From assembly GCA_020740775.1 (NCBI GenBank), contig JAHEWK010000019.1:1-64000 (forward strand): 64,000 bases of DNA, written 5' to 3'. This DNA comes from Ilyonectria destructans. Taxonomy: Eukaryota > Ascomycota > Sordariomycetes > Hypocreales > Nectriaceae. The notes beneath the pieces were generated by a model. That model had not been told where the DNA came from, ran no database searches, and saw only the letters and a list, made by a program, of their open reading frames with translations. The position numbers and the translations under genes are program-made. Positions 43,744-55,106 of this stretch are shown here, piece by piece; position 1 is the stretch's first letter; the number at the start of each line of letters is the position of its first letter.

Positions 43744-44261
43744 GACGCAGCCAAGCAGCTGCCACCGGATTTTCCCGTCGATCCGCACTTCACCCCCAGC
43801 TATACTCCCTTCCAGCAGCGGGTCTGTATGTCCCGAGACGGTGACTTCTACACTTCCATCCGTTCCGGCAAGGCCAGTGTTGTCACCGACACCATCAAAG
43901 CCGTGACTGCGGATGAGATCCAGTTGACTTCGGGAAAGACTCTGCGACCTGACATCACTGTGGCCGCCACGGGGCTGAAGCTGCAGTTCGCGGGTGGCAT
44001 CAAGGTAACAGTGGACGGCCAGACCATCGATCCTCCAGCAAGTTCTCGTGGCAAAATTCCATGGTCCAGGACGTGCCTAATATGATGTTCATCTTCGGGT
44101 ATGCCAATGCTGCCTGGACACTGGGGGCCGAGGTCACCTCCACGCTGCTTGTTCGGTTGTTGTGCGTTATGAAGCAGAAGGGAGTGGGGGTGGTTATCCC
44201 ACGGGTTCAGCATCCTGAGAGCATGAAGGAGCAGTCGTTGTTCAACCTGACATCGACGTAG
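43744..44261 (+). pseudogene. 3' fragment of a flavin-dependent (Baeyer-Villiger type) monooxygenase
   Basis: It begins mid-gene immediately after the hAT end: AAKQLPPDFPVDPHFTPSY, QRVCMSRDGDFYTSIRSG, LTSGKTLRPDITVAATGLKL (the late ATG motif of this class), VDGQTIDP. One base is missing near 44032-44034, after which the next frame continues SSKFSWQNSMVQDVPNMMF, GYANAAWTLGAEVTST, VQHPESMKEQSLFNLTST, stop TAG 44259-44261. The N-terminal FAD and NADPH Rossmann domains are absent. The enzyme class is clear; the copy is dead. Confidence 0.75.
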
Positions 44262-45165
44262 GTATAGGACATCAGGAGATGACTAGTAGACGTGTTAATC
44301 ACCGGATATTTGATTTGTCTGCTTGTAATATGCAAATCTATCTTCGACCAAATATTCCTACCCCTGTTGTCTAAGGATGAAAAGCCCCACGCTCCCAGCG
44401 CCCCCTTTTCACTGTGAGGCTGTGTCTGGGCCTCGGGTTGTTGGTGGCGGGAACTCGCAGGATTAAAGCCAGCCCGAGTTCAGTAGGATTGTATGGAAGG
44501 GGTCCGGTTGATCTATCACACCGACAAGTTTCCCCTTCCCCTGACGGTCTCAGGGGACCACTGATGGCTGCGTTCGTCGGCCGCACCTCAGTTCGACCCG
44601 ACTTGCAACAGAAGGAGGCCTCGTACGTTACATGGTGAGTTGCGGTCGACTGTCTGGATATGAGACGGCACCTTCATGGCAAACAGGGGTAGTGCTAACC
44701 AACACCGCCCACTGCGCGAGAAGACATACCCCATAGAGACTATGCATGCCCTTGCTGCCGGGCGGCAGAGCTGACCAACTGGGAAGTCTCAGTCCAAGCT
44801 GATGCCTGCGACCTGGTCACTAAATCGCCTTACTCGGATCCCTGTTTCTGCCCAGGTGGAGATTAGGGTTGAGAAGTGGACAAAAAGACTGGCTTTCCTC
44901 GGAAGCATAGGTGGCTTTACAGAATCATAAGTGGGTCTCCTTTATGGAATCGTTCGGTAGCAGCTGAGAGGATTCACATGCACGAATGGGCGTCTCGGGA
45001 TACCTTGCAGTTCATGTGCTCTGAAAGGAGGATGCTCGGATAGATTCCAAAAAGAAAAAAGAACGATTCGAGCCATAACAGTCTGTATTGGCGCATATTC
45101 CTCGTGAAGGTTGGCCGGTTGAATTAGTGTGTAGGTTACTCGAAATTCTGGAACTGGCGAAGTTC
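44262..45165. other. Intergenic DNA, nothing recognised
   Basis: GC-normal sequence without coding signal, repeats or element ends that I can support. Confidence 0.5.
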
Positions 45166-45771
45166 CTACTCGACGCCGGGGGTGCTGAGCAAGTCGCCCA
45201 GCTGCCCGTCCAAGGAACCCTGATTCCAGAAGATGACCAGTTCCTCAACATCGCTATCCTTCTCAATCCTCCACCCGGCCCATACCCTGCTGCTGGGCTT
45301 CGCAACTCGGGCTTGGGCCTCTATGCTGCGATACTTTTCCTGCACCGACTCCTTCTGGCTTGAACTGACCGATAATTTGCAGACACTGAACGCAGTCCCC
45401 TGAGCGAAGAGGTCGCCACGTAACTCAACCTCGCTCCTTGTTGGATTCATGTGGAAGAGGACAACGGAATCGGAGACCTCGGCAACGTACTCGGTCAGTT
45501 TCCCGAAGACACTCTTGTTTTCTGCGCTCTGCAACCACGCTCCATGACCCTCCGGCGTGTCCCACGGAGCGGTGATGAGAAGGCATGGCGAATCAACGTC
45601 TTCGAGGAAGAAGGTACTGAGTGTCGAGTATGGCTTAGCTTGCAGAAGGTGCGGTTGGTTTTCTCGGACCCATTGGTCCTGGATTTTCAGGCTCTCTTGG
45701 AGAAGACCGAAGAACTCGGACTTGTCGTAGTCAGTCTTTAGTTGAATGAAGGCGAATTCTGTGACAACCAT
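45166..45771 (-). CDS. ABM-like (dimeric alpha/beta barrel) protein, 201 aa
   Basis: Single exon, start MVVTEFAFIQLKTDYDKSEF. Two repeats of a beta-alpha-beta-beta pattern are suggested: residues 3-110 with TLSTFFLEDVDSPCLLITAPW and GHGAWLQSAENKSVFGKLTEY, then 120-195 with YRSIEAQARVAK and ELVIFWNQG. This resembles fungal antibiotic-biosynthesis-monooxygenase-type (stress-responsive A/B barrel) proteins. Catalytic activity cannot be inferred. The frame is intact, with normal codon use. Confidence 0.6.
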   Translation of the reverse strand: MVVTEFAFIQLKTDYDKSEFFGLLQESLKIQDQWVRENQPHLLQAKPYSTLSTFFLEDVDSPCLLITAPWDTPEGHGAWLQSAENKSVFGKLTEYVAEVSDSVVLFHMNPTRSEVELRGDLFAQGTAFSVCKLSVSSSQKESVQEKYRSIEAQARVAKPSSRVWAGWRIEKDSDVEELVIFWNQGSLDGQLGDLLSTPGVE

Positions 45772-46737
45772 GATGAAATGAGCTTGTTTGGATTAAGCTA
45801 AGGGGCGATGGGTTGCGGATCGCGGTTGCAAATGCAAGTTGCTTTTGCACGAGGCTGCGATGTACGCGTGCTGCGTTGTCGATTTTTAGGCATTGCTGGG
45901 ATTGCGTTTACTTGAGTGGGTCAAATTACGACGTAGTGACCATTCCTGGTAGGGGTGGATATTGGATTAGTCGGCGATAACAAGAAGCTCACTCGCCGTT
46001 AACGTTCATTCCAATATGGCTTGGTGTTAGGAGAGGCGATGAAACGGAGGCTTGCGTTCGCCGTCTGGCTGGCGCGGGATCTTTGACAAGGGATCCCATG
46101 ATGGAGGCTTATGTTACGACGTTGGACGCTGTCTAACGCTCTCTTGCCGCCACCTCGTTCGTATGCGGTCCACATTTGTCGCAGCCTTGTCCCGGTCACG
46201 ATGGTATACTTCCGTTCAGAGGCTTGGCGCAGCGGTTTGTGTATGTTGATGATTGTGCTTGAACAACGTAGTTGCAAGAAGGTGGACTTGAGGGTTGCCA
46301 ACTCCGCGTTACGTGTCATGAAGAGGACTGGATTTGAATACCAGGGGTGCGTGAGATTTTGAAAGAGGGCTAATACTCACCATATATACCCTCTGCACGC
46401 AGTGGGCGAATTAATTAATCATGTTCTTTGCTACGAGTTTAGGAGCGGATGGACATTACAACGGTCGTGCGGCATGGTTTCTTTGGATCTTTCGAACATG
46501 GTGGTTCTTCAGGTGCTAAGAGGGATGCCCCGCATCTGGTGTCCCTTCTGAGCCAATGTAATATAGTCTAATAGTGTTAATCCCACGCAAGATGGCTTCT
46601 TGGTTCGTTCAGGTGAGCTATAACGAGAATTTATCATAAAAGAAGAAGGCTGGCTTCCAGAATGAGGGAGTTGAAGAAAGCTTGCGTATGTCTTGTCGCT
46701 CGCAGAAAGCTATGCACTCCTAGTGGCGGTGGTGACG
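45772..46737. other. Intergenic DNA
   Basis: Should contain the promoter of the ABM-like gene. A 106-codon minus-strand stretch (45999-46319) has no family resemblance and is not called. Confidence 0.5.
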
Positions 46738-47400
46738 ATGGACGCATCCGCCCAGTTTCATGGCTCGGTCGCCGGTCAATACCATCGCGGCCCCACACGC
46801 GTCTCACGGCGGATCAAACAACTTCTACTTCAACGGACCCGACACACCGTCGCCGGCTCCTAAACCCAACCGCGTCATCCCCTTCCCCCGCAACGAGGAT
46901 GTCGTCCACCGGCCAGACCTCTTCGCCGAGCTCGAGACGCTCCTGCCGTCGACGCCAGAGTATCGCAGTGCCGCCCTCTGGGGCCTTGGTGGGTCGGGGT
47001 AGGTGATCCCCTCATGTCGCTCTGACGCCTGCTAATCAGCCTAGCAAAACCCAGATCGCGCTCGAGTACGCGAACCGCCGATGCCGCGACCCCGCCTGCT
47101 CCGTCTTCTGAGTCCACGCCGATAACGAGACGACGTTCGCGCACGACTACAAGACGATCGCGAGGAAGCTCGGCCTGGACAGCAGGCTTGATGGTGAAGA
47201 GCTGTTCGTGGTCGTGCGCGAGCGCATCGAGTCAGAGCCGCCATGGTTGCTCGTCCTTGACAACGCCGACGACCTGGCGCTCTTTGGCGTCGGCCAGACG
47301 TCAGACAAGTCAGCAAGCCTGTTGGACCACGTCCCGCGAGGTCCTACGGGAATGGTCCTCTGGACGAGCCGCGATGAGCGGATCGCTGGCACCCTTGTTT
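46738..47400 (+). pseudogene. NB-ARC (NLR-like) gene remnant
   Basis: The text MDASAQFHGSVAGQY from ATG 46738 breaks by a small deletion near 46785 and resumes as TIAAPHASHGGSNNFYF and NRVIPFPRNEDVVHRPDLF. The P-loop GLGGSGKTQIALEYA spans an intron at 46999-47044 (GTAGGT...CCTAG, branch GCTAAT). Then VF-stop-VHADNETTF (TGA in place of Trp) and WLLVLDNADDLALF (Walker B), HVPRGPTGMVLWTSRDERIA. Homology stops at about 47400; the rest of NB-ARC and the repeat domain are missing. Such NTPases act in fungal self/non-self recognition; this copy is inactive. Confidence 0.75.
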
Positions 47401-48281
47401 TGCTACGACTAGCCGCTCTGATGGCTGCCAGCACCCTGGCTACTGGCAGCGCCTCGGATGTCTACCCTTGCTACTGATAGCACCCTGGCTGCTGGCAGCG
47501 ACTGGTCGCAGTGTGTTGAGACCGTATGACTAAGATGGTCCGATCTGCTGGTCTGGATACTATGTAATGAGCTGTGCTCATCACAGACACATGGAACTTA
47601 GATCATTCAACAACACAACACCTTCTACTCCCGCAGTATCGCTTCATCACAGCGCCGTCAGCAGCAACGAGCACGGGGTGACCATATCGAGACCAAAATC
47701 ATCCTAAACGTGGGCTAACAGCCAGTGTCGGCTCGAGTGTGTCGCCTTACTGGACTGCATTCGTGTTTGGGTGCCATTGTCGTGCTACCTTGAGGCGTAA
47801 GCCGGCTTATTCCGACCAGGTCGATGTTCTGTTGAAGATTAAAACAGCCCTTTGCCACCACCGTAATCTCCCTGTAATAGGCAGTGATGCGCTAAATTAG
47901 GCCATAGTTGCATTAACCGACCCAGTAGGTTGGCCTGGACCCCATTGATCGGCAAGGTGACACAGAACACGATCCAATGATCAGCTAGAACTACGAAACC
48001 CTTGAGTTTGCGTGGGGTGGTCAAAAGGTGGTGGCGCAACTGCGGTACCACTTTATACCACCTCTTCTGGGTTAGTGGACATGTTATATCTCTTGTTGGG
48101 TTATGTCGAGAAAGAGACATTCGGATACATCAGCGTGCAAATTGTCGTGCGGACATTTTTAACGCCATTATTTCAGCGCAGCCCGGTTGAGGGAGATTTT
48201 CAGGGCGTTAAAATACTCCCACGGACTCAAGTGCCGCGGCGACCCCTTCCAACCTCAAGATATCTCCCGTCCCTTTCCCCG
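47401..48281. other. Sequence of unknown origin after the NB-ARC break
   Basis: AGCACCCTGGCT(A/G)CTGGCAGCG occurs twice about 58 bases apart (near 47431 and 47489). A TGTTGAG...TTCAACA pair (47514-47612) could be a small element but lacks a target duplication. No gene is supported. Confidence 0.4.
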
Positions 48282-48789
48282 ATGCCAACTGTCTTCGCGC
48301 CGCATCCAACCGTTCCTCAGGACCTCCCGAGCTACAAGAGACCGCATAGACTGACGCCATTGTTCCACTCCTCCAGCATGGTAATCAAGCCCGAGTGTCC
48401 TCCCACACCGGCATGCAACTCGGGCCGTCACAAACCATCGGAAGCCCCGCCCAGGCGCACAATCGAGAAGCGCTACGACACGCAGTTGAATGATGCATTT
48501 ACCGAACTACGGGATAGTATGCCTAGTATGAGAGTTATAATGGTAAAGGAAGGACAGGAGAGTGCAACAAAGGATCCACAAGAAGGAACGCCTAAAACGA
48601 TAGTAGATGAGGTTAGTCAGGACCTAACTCATGATATAATAATTCTTACCTAGAATATAGGAGGCCATGATATGTATGGCGAGAGAGTATATTGCACTCC
48701 TCGAGGAGAGAAATAGATCTCTCGTAGAAGAGCACACAGTACTGCAGTCGACAATTGCTGCATTTGAGATGTTATTTCTACATTACTGA
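48282..48789 (+). pseudogene. bHLH-zipper transcription factor, broken before the zipper
   Basis: MPTVFAPHPTVPQDLPSYKR leads to the basic helix RRTIEKRYDTQLNDAFTELR (Glu of the H-x3-E-R pattern kept; Arg/Tyr variant of the SREBP-like group). The loop ends at IIILT and TAG (48651-48653). Shifted by an indel of roughly 10-25 bases, the frame continues REYIALLEERNRSLVEEHTV and LQSTIAAFEMLF, which is helix 2 plus leucine zipper, and ends at 48789. Both halves exist but are not joined, so it is a pseudogene unless an unseen intron repairs it. Confidence 0.65.
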
Positions 48790-48989
48790 TCTTCCAATGT
48801 ATATTTTGCGCATCGATATGGTCAGTTTTCACGTGGATGTTGCGGCGGGTAATGAGAGACCTCCAGGGCCATCAGGCCATTGGGGACAGCAGAGGCAAAA
48901 GGGAGGGGAGACTGTTAATATATAATGGATACTTGGCCCTGGAGCGACGGTCGCACTGATCGAATTCATTATATGTTGATCTTGGACAA

Positions 48990-49830
48990 TTATTGCTCTG
49001 CCTGGCTGTCTTGGTAAAATGTGGAAACATCCCTCCCGTGATTATAGTGGCCTCGGATCCCCGAGATATTGTCTTTGCTTTGCTGGGCGTCTCTCTCGAG
49101 GCAGACGAGCCAACGTTGCAGCCAGACTATCAACAGGACGTAGACGAGGTCTACAAGCGAGTAGCCAAGTACATGGTAAAAGCTGGCAGTGCGAATCTCT
49201 TGCTGGACTGCGCCTTGACAGGCCCGCCATCTGGCTGGCCAACCTGGATCCTCGCTGGGGGGGCGAGCCCGGCCGAGAACGAGTTGACGGGGCGGCGGAC
49301 CGCTTCCGACGGGGACGGCCCTCCAAGACAGCCCGCAGCAGCCACTCGAGAGGTGCCAGGTGATTACCTTGCATGGGCGCGAAGATGTGTGCGTGTGTAA
49401 TTGGACCGTTTGGTCACGGGGTGCCCAGTCACCCCTGGCGAGGCCAACGGCGAAGTGGCAGACTGTTTATTCTGGATTCGGACAATCTGGGTACAGCCGT
49501 TTGGGGAAACAAGATACCAGGAGAACAGAAACAGAGGGGGCGTGAGATGCCGTCGTCTGGTCGTTGATGGGTTATAGCGGCTGGAAGTCGCTCGGGGCGG
49601 CAACTCCATTCCAATAAGTGAGACATCCGGTCAGAAACATGGCCATCGCGCGCCGCCGCCCAACCCAAGGGCGAATGCCTGAAAAACAAGGCGTTCTCTT
49701 CTCGGTCGTCTTCTATCCTCAGGCAACAACGCGAGCGCGACTCCAGTTTTGAAGCAGTCGTGAGACACAGAGAGACGATGGCCTGGGGGATTGGGGCGAT
49801 GGCGGTCAACGCTGTTGAGGCATCCCATGA
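48990..49830 (+). pseudogene. HET-domain (heterokaryon incompatibility-like) gene remnant
   Basis: ASDPRDIVFALLGVSLEADE, LQPDYQQDVDEVYKRVAKYM and GWPTWI match the second half of HET-domain proteins (the x-DPRDKIFALLGL block and the Pro-Ser-Trp-x-Pro-Asp-Trp equivalent). Frames then change repeatedly. LRQQRERDSSFEAV near 49720-49760 matches a typical HET-protein C-terminal block. The N-terminal HET motifs are missing. HET proteins trigger incompatibility cell death; this copy cannot encode one. Confidence 0.65.
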
Positions 49831-50776
49831 TTACAGGACCCAGAAGAAGTCCCGAGCCCAGAAGTGGAGGTCAAAGCGCGATCGGGCGGACAGCAGCTCG
49901 CCGCCCGAGAAGGTATCCGCTGTGTTGCCCCGCCATCCTTCGCCCCGAAGTACCCCTCTATCACTTCCACCCGTTGACTGCCGGGATTCCCCCGTCTTAC
50001 TCTTGACCTCATCCCGTCCCATCCAAAGTGCCAGACCCTCGTCACCCTCCTGGCTCAACTTGGGCTCGTGGACAAGGACACCGAGACTCGGACATGGGCT
50101 CTCAAGCCTTTGTCGCCTGCTTCAAGAACTCGAGCATATCTTTGAGAACTTGATCCGCGTGCGTCAAATAGAGACCTAGCGGCCGTGCTCGAAGACCCTC
50201 CGCCATCCACACTGGTCACCGAAGGAATGAAGTATTGGTCGGGCGTAAGATTGACAAGCATCGGCCTGAGCTATCATTTGCATTGTCGCGGCCTTGTCAG
50301 AACTCATTCATTCTCCTCACTTGTTCCCGGCATCACGCGGACTCACAAAGATGGGTGTGGGGCGGGGTGTTTTCTAAGTTTGGCGACGGTCCGAGTCCTT
50401 ATTAGGATAATTATTTCTTGTATCTCATATCTCACACCTAGATTGCCTAGTTATGCAATGCAGTTTGACATGGGAGTTACACCTTGACATTAAATAAAAC
50501 AGCGTATGCCATACGAAGTTTTGCTTCTATGTTTGTGTCTTTTAGACCACGTGTTACATACATGTAGGGTAGGTTATTTTATCCTTTGCGACTAGTACAT
50601 ATTACTCTCTTTCCCAAATGTGACGAACAGTGGACTTTTCTTTACAACGCCCCAAGGCCATAAGACAACTAATGCACTATCCCATTTCTTTTCTTACGAA
50701 CAACTATCCGGATCCCAACATCTACTATCAGCTGCAGTGATCCAACCCCGATCGCCCGTACTCTTCCTCCCTCAAA
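49831..50776. other. Degenerate coding-like DNA, not assigned
   Basis: One frame gives LAQLGLVDKDTETRTWALKP and LAAVLEDPPPSTLVTEGMKY, which reads like real protein but matches no family I can name. Frameshifts break it. It may belong to the preceding HET gene or to a neighbour. Confidence 0.4.
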
Positions 50777-51250
50777 ATGCCACGCACCCTGAACCATATC
50801 GTCTCCCTCTGCCTAAAGCCCACCCTTGACGCCCTCTGGTACGGCCGCCATCTCCCCTGGACCCTCCGCTGGCGCCTCCTCGCCTTCCAGCCCTTCTCCC
50901 TCCTTACCAACGCCCTCAATGCCCTCCGCTACCTCTTCCACCGCCCCTTCACAGTTGACTACATCCCCGCCGGCCCTAACCGGGACCTCCGCGTCCTAGT
51001 CTTCAAGCACCCGCGCCCGAGCTCAGACAGCGACGCTAGGCTCGGCTGTTTCCTCCGCCCCCTCCGCCCCCTCCACGTGGACTGACATGCCGGCGCTTCG
51101 TAGGCGGCTACCCCGAATCCAGCGCCCCCTTCCGCGACCACCTCGCCCGAACCACCAGCGCTGTCGTCGTCTCCCTCTCTTACCGCCTTGCCCCCGTCCA
51201 CCCCTTCCCCGCGGCAATCGACGCCGTCGACGCCTCCGTCGCCCGCAGTA
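50777..51250 (+). pseudogene. Alpha/beta-hydrolase (HSL-type esterase) fragment
   Basis: MPRTLNHIVSLCLKPTLDAL, WTLRWRLLAFQPFSLLTNAL, RDLRVLVFKHPRP, then LHVD, TGA in place of Trp, H-A-G-A: the oxyanion-hole HGGAF motif damaged by nonsense, a Gly-to-Ala change and a one-base deletion. The next frame continues VGGYPESSAPFRDHLARTTS and SYRLAPVHPFPAAIDAVDAS, the usual block before the nucleophile elbow. It ends where the following hAT element begins, so the Ser-His-Asp part is missing. Confidence 0.7.
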
Positions 51251-51429
51251 TGTCCAACAACCAAGTAAAGCAAAAATTGGACCCCTTACTTTGCTTGGTT
51301 GACAGTACCCCGTTGCTTGACTTGGTTTACTCGACGAGAGTGCCTTACTTTACTTGGTTGGTTGATATTACTCGACTGATTGCCGACCATATTCGTTTTT
51401 CTCTTTCTACTCCTGGTGGTAGATCTACG

Positions 51430-53770
51430 TTAACATGCCGCTTCGAAGCAGGTGCTTCTGGCATTCAATCGCTGCTACAGTGTCTGAACTGAGCCGGTTC
51501 TATTTATCCGTAATCACCTTCTTCGTCTGTAAAAAGACACGCTCACACTCAGCGCTCATTACTGGACAGCTGAACAAGTCAAAGGCCATCCTGGACAGGA
51601 CAGGGTAGTCACATACATGACGAACCCACTATTCCAGAGGATCCTCAACGTCCAGGTCTGCCTTATTTATCCTGGCCATAAACTCATCCAGCTCAGACGT
51701 CAGTTTTGCCCGCTTCTTTATTCGTGTATCTGACCCCACAGCAGCAGCGAGCCTCCGACGCCGCTTACGAGCTTATTGGAGTGGATCAAGTGTCATATTG
51801 CAGTTCACAAGAACCACTTCATCTATCTCCTCCAGCTCCTTCTCCTGTCGTGCTCCGTCTACTGGATCAGCTTCCGCCGCTGCTGCCTCATACTATACGA
51901 ACACCTTCTGCACCACTCTCTTTACCGCACTTATCTATTGCTTGTTGTGACTCCATTCAAGCTTAAAGTATATAAACTTATTCGCTGGATGTAAGGCTAC
52001 TGTATATCAGTACGCAGGAGTTGTATCTATAAGTTTAAAATACTCTTCCAGCTTAAGGCGAGCAGCATCAATAGCGTGAGAATAGTATGCTGACACCACG
52101 TCAGGGTGACTATCTGTGAATCTCCCAGCCTCCTGAAGCTTCTTGAAGAGTACATCCAGCGACTCGATAGTCTCGTGCGGTGAGCTATGTGATCCCTTCG
52201 AACCAGTCTTATTCGCTCGGCCCTCCATACGTTTTGTTAGATCTTTGAAAGGCTTGAGGATGCTGAGGAAGTGTTCCAGATCGATCAAATCCTGTGGAGT
52301 CAGGAGATCCTGCGAGATATTGTATCCTTCAGCACCGACGGGGCTATAGTTGAGAAAGAATAGATTAATGGCGTGGCGGAGTTTTAAAGCTCCCTTAATT
52401 ATGGAATATACAGAATTCCAGCGGATACCACTATCAACCAGGACCCTTATGTAGAGGTATTCGATGCCGCCTTCCTTATAAGCCTGCAGGATGTTCTGTT
52501 TCAGCTGCTCCCGTCGCTGGTTGCTTCTGTTAATCTATACGCAGAAGTTATGGAGCTTGCCAATACAGCTATACTTCCTCTATATCTCAAACCGCTCGTC
52601 ATCGGAGGCACCGCGCAGCTGTTATTCCAGCTTGCTAATATCCTGCCCAAAGAGCAGAGCTTTAACGATAATATTTAGCATATAACCCACGCAACAAAGG
52701 CGACTCTTACATTTAATCGTCGGGTACTATTTCGCCAGCTCCTGAATGCATATATTACTATTTGCTATATTATCCATCATGAAGAAGCTAATAGTTGAGG
52801 AGACGTCATAAAAAGTGATGACGGTCGATAAGACCTTGGCAATATTCTCGCCGGAATGAGGACCCTTCAGAGGGGGGAGGTCTAGAAGAGCTGCTTGTAA
52901 CTTGTGGTTCACATCCAGGAAGTGAGCAACAATAGCAAGATAGTTTGTCCCCTCTTCAGATATCCACGCATCCGTCGAAATATGTACCTTGCTGATGCGT
53001 GCAGCTAGCCGTATCCTAGGGATGCCTGGCTTGCCAGGCATCTACTGAGCAGTTAGCCGTCATATAAGACAATCTGCTCAGCTTATCCATAGACAAGATA
53101 TCTTACTTTCTACACATAACCTGACCCCCATGGTCCACATGACCCACGCATCACTTGCTTTTGGAGGAATGGAGCCTTGCCCTTAGCCAAACGCGCCTCC
53201 CAGCATCGCCAACCCACTTCTCTTTGACCCAACTGCCAAGAGTTGACGTGCTTTTGGGAAGGATCTTGCCGATGTCTTCCAGGTAATTAGTAAAAATCTC
53301 ATTCGTGCGCTGATGAGTCGCTTGACCAAATGTGAGATCAAGGTCGATCACCCAGTCTGTAAAATCATCCTTGAATTCCAGGTCGCTGAACACCACGCGT
53401 CGGCTTCCGAGGTACGGCGTGAGGCCTGCTGCCCTCTTGGCTATACTAAATAGATCGGGCCCTATTGATTTATAACCAAATTCCTCCAGTCTGTATTGCT
53501 GATTCAGGTGGTAGATGATGCTGGTCGTGCTCTTACGGCAAATAGCGCAGCATCGTGATGACCACTAATATGGCAATACTTGCAGAGCCAATACTTATTG
53601 TCTCCGTCCGTTGTAAGGTGTGCGCCGTGCCTGTAGATCGCTGAAGGTTGAGACTTGGAGTTGATCGCGCGCTTATGGGGCTGGCGGTAGCGGATGGATG
53701 GCACTGGCTTCCTGTTGTAGCGGATTCTGTCCCATTCTATACGAAAAAGGCACTGTGAGGCGTCTGGCAA
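51430..53770 (-). pseudogene. hAT transposase with BED-type start, frames broken
   Basis: From 53770 the text reads ASQCLFRIEWDRIRYNRKPV, HGAHLTTDGDNKYWLCKYCH (BED-like zinc start), VVFSDLEFKDDFTDWVIDLD, ISKVHISTDAWISEEGTNYL (DDE first Asp region), LDLPPLKGPHSGENIAKVLS, SFFMMDNIANSNICIQELAK. It continues with DLEHFLSILKPFKDLTKRME, YYSHAIDAARLKLEEYFKLI, and on 51640-51430 ECERVFLQTKKVITDK plus IECQKHLLRSG. Stops and shifts between these blocks show it is inactive, but it decays by indels more than by RIP-type stops. Confidence 0.75.
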
Positions 53771-54910
53771 CCCTCTTTCGTCGAGAGCGTTGAAGGACAG
53801 GGTTTATCATTGGGCACGTTGGTTAGAATGCAATGCAATTCGACCGAGTCAAGGATCTAATAGCCTCGATTGATGAGGATAACCTAAAGGTTGCAGTCGG
53901 AGATCCGAAGACCACGCCGACGGGAAAGGGACATTTCATCCATCCAGTCATCCTCTAAAATCCGCCAGATGATTCAAGAATCGTCTTGGAGGAGCCGTTC
54001 AGTATTGATACAGTGTGTGGGTGGGACGAGCGAGAGAGACTGAAAACCCAACAACCCACCCAAAAGGCAGATTGGTAATGACTGTGGTGGTGATGCGTCT
54101 GCAACAGCAGGGAAAGCCTAGATTGGGGACAATAGAAATAAATAAAATAGATAAAATAACACGGATACTACTATCAGCACCGTCTGATCAAACGATTCAC
54201 AAAAGGGTGCCGCAACAATGGGCCAAAAATACTAAGAATTGAGCATGCTGCTGATGATGCTTGCTGATGAAGGTGGACAGTCTACCATGCTGTACCCAAA
54301 ACCTCCCCCCTACAAGCTTTCAAGACTGACTAATCGGGTTGAGCCAATAGTCCCAAACAAGGCGGAACTTCTTGTTGAAGGCAGCCCGCCGTGGGCTCCT
54401 TCCTATCAAAAGCAAAGACTCTATATCCCCTATTTCCCCAGAGACCGATGATCCCTGACACAATAGCTCATTAGGCCACCTAAAGCTCGCTCTACAAGAT
54501 CGACTACTTAGTTATGTTTCATGCACGGGTCCCAGTCAACTTTGACTGGAGTGTTACTACGCCGTTCACCACTTTGCACTTCACTCGGGTTGTAATCCAT
54601 ATAACGCCGACTGAGGAGGCCACATTAGCCATCTGATGCAGGCCTGATCGGATGTACTTGAGTCCACAGTGGTACAGCAAACACGATTTACAGTGCTTGG
54701 CTAATCAGCCCGGAGAGTGGGCAACTGAGCCCCCCACCCCCACCCCCCCCCCGGCCGAGTTGTAGGCTGAATTGGATTCTTGAGGACTAGGTAGCACGAA
54801 AGATACCCTATCTATCTCTACTTTGCCTAGCCTAGCACGTCCTTTTGCCCTTTTGGGCATTATGTGGGCCCTACCTTGTGCAAGTAGAGCCTTGAGTCCA
54901 GGAATAAACT
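53771..54910. other. Non-coding left part of the hAT element and low-complexity DNA
   Basis: No coding feature. A poly-C run near 54735-54752 and a TTTTGCCCTTTTGGGC stem near 54842-54857 were seen. Confidence 0.4.
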
Positions 54911-55106
54911 CAAGTCAAGTTAAGTCAAGTAGGGTTCCTCGGCCTCCGTATATCTCCGCAAGTCTCGGCTGATAGCGGAGGGATGACGGGACTTTGTGCC
55001 TGAACTTCTGCGTAGGTAGTTGAGGCGCACTAGATGAAGGACAAATACAGTCCCAATTAGTCGTGGTATAGGTGCGTCACCTGTGACCTAGGCCAATATT
55101 AAAATT

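Larger units (their letters stand above)
51265..54935 (-). mobile_element. hAT transposon (ends approximate)
   Basis: The block carries a hAT transposase remnant on the minus strand. Both sides have CAAGTAAAG / CTTGACTTGG / AAGTCAAGTAGGG subterminal words (51265-51370 and 54911-54935). GGACCCCTTACTTTGCTT and the inverted right-hand GGAACCCTACTTGACTT may be the TIR. An 8-bp duplication was not found. It truncates the hydrolase gene. Confidence 0.5.

Noticed and set aside
45999..46319. 106-codon minus-strand frame
   Set aside because: No family resemblance, no splice or promoter support.
47514..47612. TGTTGAG...TTCAACA bounded 99-bp block
   Set aside because: Inverted ends could be chance; no target duplication.
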